Source of the DNA: Aspergillus flavus
Lineage: Eukaryota > Ascomycota > Eurotiomycetes > Eurotiales > Aspergillaceae
Length of the DNA stretch: 64,000 nt
NCBI RefSeq assembly: GCF_009017415.1
Contig: NC_092406.1
Span: forward strand, 1,488,001-1,552,000
Direction: 5' to 3'
Below the pieces are notes generated by a model, which was given only the letters and a program-made list of their open reading frames with translations, was not told the DNA's origin and made no database searches. Of this stretch, positions 33,424 to 43,471 are shown piece after piece (the first letter of the stretch is position 1; each line of letters starts with the position of its first letter). Both the position numbers and the translations under genes were made by a program.

Positions 33424-35225
33424 TTACTGAAAACGATATGTGAAGGCTTTCTGACACGAGATATTTTTGGAATGTACCCAGCGTCGCGAAGTAAAATCAG
33501 CATACACCATGCGTCTTCCCAGTTTTACCCTGCAACGAGTGCTTCTCATTTTTGTAATGTGCATGTTGCTGTGGCAATTTCTTCGCGCTGTGCGCCCTAA
33601 GGTGCCTGTTCTTGTTAGCTTGCACACCCCATTGGTCGCATCAAGGACATACAGTGTATATTTCTGGATCATCTCGGCATCCATCTCCTGCAATGACTTC
33701 AATGCGGCCTTGATGTCCTCCAGCAGGATATTACACCGATGGATGGTAAAGTCCTCTCGGAGGACAACACGCATCAGCTTCAACTGGTTGCTATGTGGAG
33801 CCATTGTATATGCCGGCACGATCCATCCACGTTGGCGAAGAACATGAGCCAAAGCGAATTCGTCATAGAGTCGATCATCATCAGGCTTCATTCTGAAAGC
33901 AACGAGTGGTAAGCCGCGACCGTTGCCATCGCTCATGATCAAGAATCCAAGCTTCTTTAGCTCATCTGCGAAGTAATCCGATGTCTTCGTCAGGTTCTGC
34001 ATAATAGATCGATATCCATGCTTGCCCAGTCGAATCAATTGGTAATATTGGCCGATAACATGGGAGGCCCCCTTTGAAAAGTTCAACGTGAACGTGGCCT
34101 GGTTGGAGCCGAGATAATTAACGTTGAAGATGAGCTCTTCAGGTAAATATTCAGGAGAGCGCCAGAAGACCCAGCCGACGCCAGGGTAGACCTGGTCAAT
34201 TAGCATAGACTTAGGATAGCGCGTAGTAACATGCAGAACCTACCAATCCATATTTATGTCCAGAGACATTAATCGATACGACCTTTTCCAGTCGGAAATC
34301 CCACTCCAGTTCCGGCCTCACGAACGGCGCCACAAAGCCGCCACTAGCTGCATCGACGTGGATCGGACAGTCGATATTCTTTGCTTTGAGCAAGTCATTG
34401 ATCGCTTTGACATCTTCGTACTGTCCTGTGTAGGTGGTGCCCATAATTGCACAAATGCCGATCGTATTTTCATCCACCATATCCACTGCAGTCTTCGGGT
34501 CTATCACATATCGTGTATCCGTGCAGTAGACGTACTTCTCTTCGACGTCAAAGTACCTTGCTGCTTTTTCCCAACAAACCTGCACCGCACTATTCATGAC
34601 GATATTCGGACGCGTCCAGTCTTTTCCCTCTGCCTTGCGCTTGTTCTGCCAGCGTTTTTTCATTGCCAGTGTCGCGAGCATAATCGCTTCCGACGATCCG
34701 ATCGTAGACGTCCCGATGGTATCCAGTTCGCCGTCCCCTTCGGTGGTCGGCGCGTTCAGCAAATGTGCGATCATATTAATACAGCGGTTCTGAATGTGTG
34801 CGGTCTGTGGGTATTCTTCGAAATCGATGAAATTCTTGCTCATCGCATCGGTCATGAGGTTTTGCGCTTCATCTTCCTGTTGAAATTAGCACATCTGGTC
34901 AGTGGCACGCGCAGCCAACAACCTACCATATAAGTCGTAACAAAACTCGCCAGACTAAAACACCATCAGACCAAGCCTTAAACATGAGTAGGGAAAAAGA
35001 AGCGCACTTGAGCAGAGGGTTTCCATCCAAACTCAATTCATCCTTGATCAACCGGAAAGCCACATCTGCGGGCATCTCCTGTTCAGACATGACATGCTCC
35101 GGCAGCTCTTCGGTGGCATAGTGTGTTCCATACACGTACGGACTAGCTGCGCTTTCTCCTTGATCTTGTTCCTGTTGAGGCTTTTGGGCTTGTTTGCCCC
35201 TTTTCACTCTCGATAAGTGGACCAT
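33424..35225 (-). CDS. Glutamate decarboxylase (PLP-dependent), with an apparent shifted C-terminal tail
   Basis: Four exons (35225-35008, 34954-34927, 34876-34244, 34191-33424) give 548 aa. Exon 2 is only 28 bases and codes [10 protein letters not shown], a conserved GAD segment; its donor upstream is GTGCGC. The enzyme is recognised by [34 protein letters not shown] and [11 protein letters not shown], where Lys290 binds pyridoxal phosphate, and by the C-terminal domain with [13 protein letters not shown]. It converts L-glutamate to GABA and CO2 in the cytosol. After ATNGV (about 33625) the frame runs into an unusual basic tail to 33424. In another frame the tail would read on to KTGKTHGVC and stop at 33497, which resembles the end of other fungal GADs. 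A GTGTG dinucleotide slip would explain this. The catalytic part is unaffected. Confidence 0.92.
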
Positions 35226-36389
35226 TGTGGTGATTGTCAATGCCGCTGACGGGATCTATGCAAGGGATGAGATGATCGGCCCGGTCGGATTTTATGAGTT
35301 TTTTTTTTTTCTTTTTTTTCTGAGGATCAACAAAAGCTTGAGTTTATGGGCCTAAATCCTCTCTTTTTCTCTCGTCATTTGGTTATACGAGGTCATCGAG
35401 TTTACGTACACGATGACCTCACCACTCCTCATGGTTGGCTGGGCGAGTCGATCGATGCTACGCTGCGGGAAACTTTTGCCTACAGGAGAGAGGGTAAATA
35501 GTAGTACCTAACCTGGTTAGTTGGTTGGACTGACGAGGTTTCCCATGCTTTGTACGTGTCTGGAGAGCATAATTGTCTCCTGATGTTGAGATAGGACAGA
35601 GAATCTGCGTTCGGGCAGAGGTTTTCTCATGGAGATAAATCCATTTTATCATCCTAGACCCTATTCTAGACTACTCACATGGCAGGAGATGCTGGATTAC
35701 TTTTACTTTTTTTTTTTTTTTTTTTTTTCTTGCTTCGGATGGAAAGTGATTGGAGGATAGGCCCTACATTACATATTTTACCTCTCTACTGGGTCTCAGA
35801 GAGAAACGTTCTATACCAAGCTCAGACACTGCATAATTGTCATGCTCTGTCTATTTACCTCTGTTCGAAATCCCAGACGGTCAGCTCTCTGGGCTATATC
35901 CACGATAAATCACAATCAAGTATAGTCACCCATCAACCAACGGACAGGAATTACAGTAGGCAAACGCCGAGCATCCCTTCTGAGTCTAAAAAGTCTCAAC
36001 CGTACGCTTTTATTTAGGTCATGCGATTTATAAGGTAGTACTAAAGGGATTACACATGCAGCGGCTACCAACATATCTTGTCTAGCAGCTTCATAGATGG
36101 ATACCCTGCCATTTGTCTCCGGGGACGTATGATATCACTTGGCTTACACGAACAAATAGATTTAACACTGAGATAAAACTCCTAAGTGCTTTCCTTGTGC
36201 TTACGAATGCGGAAGTACACAATTGATGTAGCATAGAGTAAGTTGTTGCACATGTAAACGAGTAATCCAGATCCATTTTTACGAGTCTACATACTAGGCA
36301 TAATTACAATTTATATATCACTAATAATCAGACCATACGCCATATTGACACCCCAAAGACTGAGTGCAAAAGCCCAAAAATCCTAAAGT
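35226..36389. other. Intergenic region with long T tracts
   Basis: This is the promoter side of the glutamate decarboxylase gene. T-rich tracts lie at 35299-35319 and a run of 22 T at 35707-35728. The frame through the T run (poly-Phe) is not a gene. Nothing else recognised. Confidence 0.6.
35707..35728. repeat. Homopolymer run of 22 T
   Basis: Twenty-two consecutive T on the plus strand, equal to a poly-A on the minus strand. It could be a simple slippage tract or the poly-A end of an old retrotransposed copy; no flanking target duplication was found by eye. Confidence 0.85.
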
Positions 36390-36979
36390 TTACATATTCA
36401 GATCCAGGATTTCGATATTCAAGCCAGGAGGAACATTCACGTTCCTCAGCTCTTCAACGTCGGCTTCGTCCAATGCCTCCACCCTACGACAGTTAGTTCT
36501 TGATCTACTATGCGCGATTGCAAGGCACATACGACATAAAATGAACCGGTGGTGTAGTTAAAGTGGATTCGAATTCATTAGGGAACTGAAGGTTCTTGTC
36601 GTGATAAATCCGCCGCATACTGCTCATTAATATTAGCCTCAAATGACGGTATAGAGGGCCTGCTATCCGTACTGCTCAGCTAGCTGTTTTCCGTCTCCAT
36701 AGTAATCGTGGGCTAGCTCGTTATCGTAACGGACATCGAATGTCTGGAAACTGGTTAGTAATGGAATACATATGTTTCATGGTCGGATCCTACCAGATCT
36801 TTGACCATCTTGTCTTGAAGTAATTTTAGTGACTTGGTGTGATATACTACTCCCAACTCAAAAACATGCAGCGGACCGTGGAGTTTTATAACTTCGTCAT
36901 GGACGGTCGATCGATCTCCCAGATAAGAACTTTCTCGATAAGCGTTAGCTTTGTTTCTTGTCGAAGCCTCTTTTACCAT
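36390..36979 (-). CDS. 145-aa protein resembling the distal half of a fungal BTB/POZ protein
   Basis: Four exons (36979-36794, 36743-36673, 36619-36533, 36483-36390) join in one frame of 146 codons, although no single frame is longer than 74 codons. All three introns have GT-AG borders (GTAGGA, GTACGG, GTATGT donors). The sequence KLHGPLHVFELGVVYHTKSL followed by KLLQDKMVKDL is like the last helices of BTB domains in fungal proteins, where a cytosolic adaptor usually reads VYVLADKY..LK.LA. The tail has QLAEHMRRIYHDKN and an acidic end, EALDEADVEELRNV. The N-terminal BTB half (DVxLxV...vHk.vL) was not found upstream in any frame. It may be a truncated gene, a short lineage-specific protein, or have an upstream exon that was missed. 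Confidence 0.5.
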
Positions 36980-38708
36980 TGTCTATTGTTCTCATTCGTG
37001 CGGCTCGATTGGTGAGGTCATATCTGACCTCATGCCCAACGGGAACCGTGGATCACATACTGAGGAGCAGCCATTTCTTGTTAATCTCAAATGTCAAGAA
37101 AAGCATGTTTACATTGACATGGCTCTTCATCAATGACTGGATGCATCTGCTGTCTCGGCCCTTCCCATTCCCGCTTGCTTCCGAGATCTATATTCGACGA
37201 CTCCTATCATTCTATTCGAAAGTAAAGCAAGATCGTGAGGCAGATACTGCATCCGTCAATTGGTACTCGTAAGCAGAAGATCTAGCAAAAGATTCTAACG
37301 GTCCACTGGTCTGGAAAAATTGTTTGCGACCACATAGATGAATGATAGATCTCTCTCAATACCCAACCATGATACACGTGATCTATAACGGGAGTAGACG
37401 ATGGTATTGAATAATGTTCTGAAGGATCAGGTATAACGTCTTTTCGCATCTAACTTGACGTTATCAGCAATCACCGTCGGTTCGTGGTAGTGAAACACAC
37501 TCTCATCATTCACGTCAGCGATCATAGATTGGTGTAATGCGGGAAAGCCCCGGTCCAACGGCTCATGAGGTGTAGCACTTTGTCGACTTTAGGAAAGAAA
37601 GGTTGTTGATGAACACATGTTATCTTTACTACATTGGGTTATTTCATTGGAGAGGCTGGGAGAAGCTGTGCAGTAGGCTCAGGGCTGCCGTGAGATTCTC
37701 CCCCCAACACTTCTCCCAACTATCAACACTTGGTGGGCATGCCAGGTTATCGCATACAGCCAAATAGAATGGAAGATTTCCTCCCACCCACGCTGGTGCG
37801 CAAGGCCAACTTGCTTTGATGGTGCCCAATCTGCGCTAAACAAGTCCGCTTCTTCCACTTTATTGTGCGTAGCCTGTGAAGGCCATATTACGAGCCATAC
37901 AAGCCCCCTCCTTTTATGAAATTTACATTGCGTAGCCCTAATATGTATCTTGGCATACCTTGCATGGTGAACATGGAGCCATGTGTTCGTTAGCCCTGGG
38001 CCCTTGGTTATGCAGGGGATAGCGCGCCAAGCAAGGTTTGTTTGTTGAAACACATCTGTTCACACAGCATGTTCCCTGAGATCATACAAAAACACTGAAT
38101 ATTGCAAACACCAGCTCAACTCGGAACGTTTGTTGGACACAAATTGCAAGTATTTGATAGTGCCTTCTGCGTCGGGTGCTGCAGTTGCTGAGTTCTTGAG
38201 ACGGTATACGCTAATGTAAGCACATAGTAGTAGTTATCAGATAAAGATATAGTCATGGATAAATCTTCCCCCGTTGAGCACTTTCTCTGTCATATCTGTC
38301 TGGGTTATGTAAGATTCTAGTCAACGGAACTTCGTTTAGATCTCTTATTCAGGGGAACATGACAAAGAATCGAGCGGAGCCTATACGGCTGGCCCACATA
38401 CCAGAAGCAGTAAGGAGATCTGCATGAACCGGTTTCAGCCAACCAGGACGGCCCAAAAGAATATTAAATGGGGCGATCGTAGGCTCCAGCAATAGTAATC
38501 TGACTCGTATCTTCAAAACAACCAATCAGTGCCGTCAAAAGTCACGATAGCATTGCTTTTTCCCGCAAATGGATGCTGATCACCAACCACATCGTAAGCC
38601 CTAATGCAAACTGAAAAATTAGTCGCTTAGCCTAACTCAACTCAATCGACGTGAAAGCCGACGCAATCTCTGTATCCCCCTTCGTAACCCTCTTTAACAT
38701 TCCCAACC
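36980..38708. other. Intergenic region
   Basis: A minus-strand frame at 37679-38053 (124 codons) lacks a plausible neighbour exon and a known domain. No transposon ends were identified. The 100 bases before 38709 are C-rich and look like the leader of the acyltransferase gene. Confidence 0.5.
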
Positions 38709-40005
38709 ATGGACCCCGGTACTTTTGAGCCCTGGCGTGTCCCACTGGCGCAATGGGGCCTCGTTCAGCTGGTAACGGGGTTGACTGTGGCCCTGACGCC
38801 GTCCCAATCTATCGTCCGGTCCATGGCCGCGGCGATCGTAATAGCTTTAGCATACTCGTTCCAATCTAGCGTCGCGGAATCATTTGCCGACACGAGAGCG
38901 GGAGGGCCATTGGCGGCCATGTGCTGGGTGAACGTACTGAACGCTATTGATATGCTCGTGTTGAGTCGGGTCTCCTACGAGGCGCAGGTTGAGTGGGAGG
39001 CGAAGAAGTTTGGCGATGGAGCTGCAAAGAAAGCGAATTCTGATTCCCTAAAATCAACCCTCTTCCGTCGACTTCTCTGGTCGCAAAACATAGCGTTCAA
39101 CTATCGCCGCATCAACACGCCGTGGCAGATCTCGAGACTCCCTGTGTTCGACAGCACGAATCCGCAATATGTACCCACCCGTTTAAAGTTCGTGCTCCAG
39201 GGCAGTGTGAAAGTATGTATCGCGTTCTTATTGGTACATCTGTGTACTATGGACCCGAGCGACCCTCGTATGGTTGGTGCTGTAGCGGAATTATCCGACA
39301 GCAAGATGGTTCTCGCCCCTTGGTTGCACGGGACATCGGCAAATACAATCTTGGTTCACGCTATGATCACTATCTCGTTCGGAATCGTATGCAGGGCCTC
39401 CATCGTGGGAATGTATAGCCTTGGGGGAGTCGTATTGGTAGCCTTGGGAGTCTACGACCCCGTGGAGTGGCCACCAGTAGCCAATTCGCTGACCGAAGCC
39501 TGGTCTTTAACACGACTATGGGGGTAAGTAAGTCTTTCATCGCAAGCCATCAAACCAACTAACACATATCAGGACGGCATGGCACCAAGTCCTGCGTACG
39601 CTTCTCGTCTCGAACGCAGACTTCATCTCCTTCTCGGTTCTACGGATATCTCCTAAGTCACGGTGGGCCTGCTACCTCCGAGTGCTTTTCGCCTTTACCG
39701 TATCTGGATTTATCCACATGGGAATGGATCTGGCGTTCGGCGTCCCGCGAGCCACAACTGGCGCTGTATGGTTCTTTTGTCTCCAAGCTTTGGGTGTTGT
39801 GTTTGAGAGTATTTTTCAATCCCTGTTTTGCACTCAGATTGAGAAAATCAGTCCTCTCTTTAGGCGTGTGATGGGATATGTTTGGGTGGCATTGTTCCTC
39901 TTGTGGGCGACGCCCGTGTGGTTGAATCCCATCATGCTTTGTTTGTACAAGGATGGACAACGGGGCATGTCTCCGGTTCCCATCATTGGAGGTCTGACAT
40001 TATAG
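38709..40005 (+). CDS. MBOAT / wax-synthase-like membrane acyltransferase
   Basis: Two exons (38709-39523, 39573-40005) code 415 aa with about eight membrane segments. The second exon begins within the motif WGTAWHQVLR (residues 271-280). The conserved MBOAT/wax synthase region SGFIHMGMD contains the likely catalytic His320 and a following Asp. The size and motifs match the fungal wax-synthase-like acetyltransferases that decorate meroterpenoids, such as AusQ-type enzymes, and also related orphan proteins. It should act in the endoplasmic reticulum membrane. The first exon contains an 815-base open frame with N-terminal segments VTGLTVALTPSQSIV and GGPLAAMCWVNVLNAIDML. No terpene cyclase, prenyltransferase or polyketide synthase lies within the window, so its acceptor is unknown. 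Confidence 0.85.
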
Positions 40006-42605
40006 TAACAGCCAGCTATACCCGTTTTAGCATTTGTCTATTTATCAGCTAACATTATAGACGTACTTAGAGCTCAGGTCACGTGAATCAACCCGATTCA
40101 TATGTAGTTGTTGTTGGACGGTAGAGGAGATGTTTGCGAAAAAGATCATCTGTTAGAAAAAAGAAGAAAAATGATAAGTGATAATTCCTCAAAATAGATC
40201 GTTCAAGTCGATGAGAATCTGCACACTTAAAAAGGATGGTATTACAACTGTCAGATATGTTGTTGAGAGAGGCGGTTCAGAGTAGTTGAAGAGATATATA
40301 TATATTCTATATACATTCTACCGTCAATATATCATCCACAACTATTTTATATATTCCCACCACAAATGGTCCTTAAAATGTAAATTGAATGCATCTAACT
40401 TTGTGACTTATTATAGCAAACAATAAAATTCTTATCTATACGACATAGCACATAACCATTGCACTCAATTACTGTATCTCCAAATGCCATCCAAGAACGA
40501 CCAAAAGGGACATCCTCAGATGCCAAGAGCGCCTCAAGTCAAGCCACCCGTCCGTATCGACAATACAATTCAACTACAGAGCTACTCTCCACACCGGTGT
40601 AATAATGTTTAATACGGTAACGTGATGAAGTAATTACAATGAGGACTTGTGGCGCAAAGGCCTCTCGTGCCTCAGGAACAAATTTCCGAAGCAAGAAAGG
40701 TACTGCCATTTGTAATTGGGTTTCGTAAATCGGATATGTCGAGTGAAAAAGTGATAACCCAGTTGATGTCTTGGATTTCGGAAGGTAGACCAAGCACGTC
40801 ATCCAATGACCTATCCGACCCCCTAGGTGATCTATCTACTGAGTCACTCCCTATTCTTATGGGTTTAAGCAGGGGGGAGAGGCTGAGCTTTTCCGAGCCC
40901 TAAGTCTGACTCAAGTTGTAACAGATCATCAAGCATTGATTACTAGTAAGGAATAGATTATCCACGGATTACATCTCCGAGTAACTTAAAGATGCAGGAG
41001 GTGGCGTAAACACAGCTTGGAAATACTCGCTCGCCGCTTGTTGTCCTGATATCACATTTGGTGTCTCTTTTAGGTAGTCCCTTGGACAAACTTTCTAAGC
41101 GATGAGGGATTATACGCCCGGCTAATGAAATAGTAAGCGCAGCATCCTTACAGACGGATGGCTGGTTATTCTGTAGCTAGTTCTGGTATCAAAACATAGC
41201 CAAGTGTTTCCGAACCTATTAACAGGAGATCACCTTTGTCAAGAAAGTTGAACGGCACTTCTATATTCTAACTTTTCCATCTACCGAATCTTCCCTATGA
41301 TTAAGAGGTGTGTGTGGAGATGATCTACGGTTAACCTAGAGTATTCGATAGTTCACCGGTTTCCACCGGCTATAGAAAAGAGATGAAAAGTAAACCCTGA
41401 ATTGCCAACGGAGCGAAAATCGCGCCATTCGAATTATTACGATTTGCAAGACGGTACATATTCATATTACATGTCTCCTTCTATCCAGAAAGACTTCATT
41501 GCCTGCCGCGGAGGTTTTCCGATTGACCCGTAATTCTAACTTTAGTCATGGCTCAATCCATCGTCGAAATAAGCAATTGATCTACGGGGTACTCAACACA
41601 CCAACAAAAGGCTGTTCGAAGTGTAATGGCTAGCGGAACCATACTTGAAGGCAGCCAGTGCCACAGTGGAGACTACCTTGGGTACTCCGTATCTACCGCG
41701 CATATGGATGCACGTTGATATAACGATCGACAGGGACCCGGTCTAGCGGTCCCTTAATCCTCTAGTCAGTGGCAGGCAATGGTTAACATAATGTACGATC
41801 TGCAAGGCAGCACTAGCCTATCAATAAGACATATCGAACCACTGTCCAATGCCATAGCGCAGGAATAGCTCGTAGTATGGTTTACTTTCGGGGAACCATT
41901 CATCTGGAAGCTCATTTCCATTGATTCGATATTATCGCGGGGCTGGTAACGACGGAGAGGAGAAGATCTGCCGATACTATTATTCTGGATAGGCTAGTAT
42001 GCAAGGCGCGTTTCTTTCTAAGGACTAGACCAGACATCTCGTACGCGAAGTATATACGCCCGGTGGAATAGCTGAAGATCCCAAATAGGAAAGTTCAACG
42101 ATTAATTAGGACCTGACCCATCACTCTGGAGTGGGAAGTCCGTGAGATGGATGCTGAATCACAGACACTAAAGGGCCTTTACGGATCTCTCATCACCCCA
42201 TGTCGAGGGGCAGAAACCGATGCCATTCTCGAATATCTTTTGGGATAGACATCTTGTAATACATTGGTATATGACCATTGGCTGAGTTTGATATATCAGA
42301 TGAGAACAGACAATCCGGATCACTGCAATTAAGACGAAAGTTAATTGACAATACTAGACAATACACTGATACACAGGACTCAAAGCCACAGAAAGCTGGT
42401 TGTAAGATCATCCGTCAATTATCCTATAACGCAATTCTGGCCATCAAAAGCATAGGTCCTATCTCCACCAAACACGAGACTATTGCCATTACTCCGGTTT
42501 TAATCTCAATTCTGGATCTCTGGAAGATCTCCACCCACCCATGCACAGAAGGCTTCAGGACTCCCATAGAGCTCCCTGGCATAGGACGATCCCACTGTTC
42601 AACCC

Positions 42606-42613
42606 TATATAAA
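42606..42613 (+). promoter_or_regulatory. TATA box of the secreted repeat protein gene
   Basis: TATATAAA lies 146 bases before the ATG at 42752, a usual distance for a fungal gene with a long leader. Confidence 0.55.
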
Positions 42614-42661
42614 CCTGTTCCTAACCCTCCAGACTACATCCTTTTCATCAGCCTCACTCAG

Positions 42662-42690
42662 TCATTCATTCATTCATCCACTCATTCATT
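42662..42690. repeat. Imperfect CATT microrepeat in the 5' leader
   Basis: The tetranucleotide CATT is repeated about six times (two runs separated by CCACT) between the TATA box and the ATG at 42752. It is likely transcribed as part of the leader. Such tracts vary in length between strains. Confidence 0.75.
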
Positions 42691-42751
42691 CCTCTCTCTT
42701 CAGTCTTTAGTCTTTCAAGTTGCTTATTTCTCTCCTTACCACACCTTCAAA

Positions 42752-43471
42752 ATGAAGTTCGCTTACATCCTCTCTGCTCTGGCCTCCACTGCCGTTGGCG
42801 CGCCTCTCTTGGACGGCCTCCTGGGTGGCTTACTCGGCACCTTGCCGATCGTCTCCAACCTCGGTGAGCTTAACGGAGTCCTGGGTGGCCTTCTAAACCT
42901 TGGCGGCGGCGGCGAGTTGCCTCTACTCGCCATTCTCGGCAGCCTTGGAAAGTTGCCAACCGGCGCCACTGGAGCCATTCCCTCTGGACTCCCCTCCGGA
43001 TTCCCCGCTGGACTCCCCTCTGCAAAGCCCTCTGCAGTCCCCACGAGCGTCGCCGTCCCCTCCACCGGAGCCACTCCCTCTGGCGTTCCCTCTGCCGACG
43101 GCCTCGCCACCGGTAAGCTCCTCCAGGACCTTGCTCCCCAGCTCAACAACATCCTCGTCGTGACCGGCCCCGACGCAAAGGTCCTCCTCATCGAGCTTTC
43201 CCCCGAAGTCACCGCGCTCGTCTCCGGTCTCGGTCTCGCCAGCCTCGGCGTTCCCCTCGGTGGCATTGTCGCCTCTGCCGCCAGCCTCGGTGACCTCCTT
43301 GCCGACCTCGGCAAGCCGGTCGAAAACCTCGTCACCGTTGTCGGTGTCGATGGTGGTGCTCTCCTCATCTCTCTTTCTCCTGAAATCGCTGCTCTCGTCT
43401 CCGACCTTGGACTCCCCGGCGTCGGTGTCCCTCTCGGTACTGTCGTCGCCATTGTTGGTGGCAGCCTGTAA
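42752..43471 (+). CDS. Cysteine-free secreted protein with two internal hydrophobic repeats, function unknown
   Basis: A single exon of 239 aa, starting at ATG 42752 rather than at the longer open frame that begins at 42278. The signal peptide MKFAYILSALASTAVG is cut before APLL. Residues 18-66 are Leu/Gly-rich (DGLLGGLLGT, GVLGGLLNLGGGG). Residues 70-120 form a Pro/Ser/Thr linker (SGLPSGFPAGLPSAKPS). Then follow two copies of a 56-57-residue module, 123-178 and 182-238, sharing the core LLIxLSPEVTALVSxLGL and GVPLGxxVA. There is no Cys, no membrane anchor and no GPI signal. Codons are almost all C-ending, which indicates strong expression. The family is not recognised; the amphipathic, glycine-rich repeats would suit a surface-active or wall-bound protein, which is only a guess. 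Confidence 0.85.
   Translation: MKFAYILSALASTAVGAPLLDGLLGGLLGTLPIVSNLGELNGVLGGLLNLGGGGELPLLAILGSLGKLPTGATGAIPSGLPSGFPAGLPSAKPSAVPTSVAVPSTGATPSGVPSADGLATGKLLQDLAPQLNNILVVTGPDAKVLLIELSPEVTALVSGLGLASLGVPLGGIVASAASLGDLLADLGKPVENLVTVVGVDGGALLISLSPEIAALVSDLGLPGVGVPLGTVVAIVGGSL

Larger units (their letters stand above)
40006..42751. other. Long intergenic region
   Basis: No gene is supported over 2.7 kb. Opposed frames at 40539-40903 have some coding-like character but no splice partner or domain. From 40900 to 42250 all frames are short. The last 150 bases contain a TATA box and a CATT microrepeat in front of the secreted repeat protein. Confidence 0.5.

Noticed and set aside
35679..36017. 112-codon plus frame with a run of Phe residues
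   Set aside because: The Phe run is the translation of the 22-T tract; the rest has no domain or splice sites.
37600..38060. Possible transposon remnant suggested by repeated TGCGTAGCC words and a 124-codon frame
   Set aside because: The repeated word is short, no terminal inverted repeats or target duplications were found, and the frame shows no transposase motif.
42278..42751. Long N-terminal extension of the secreted repeat protein frame
   Set aside because: It covers the TATA box and leader; the ATG at 42752 starts a proper signal peptide and has better context.
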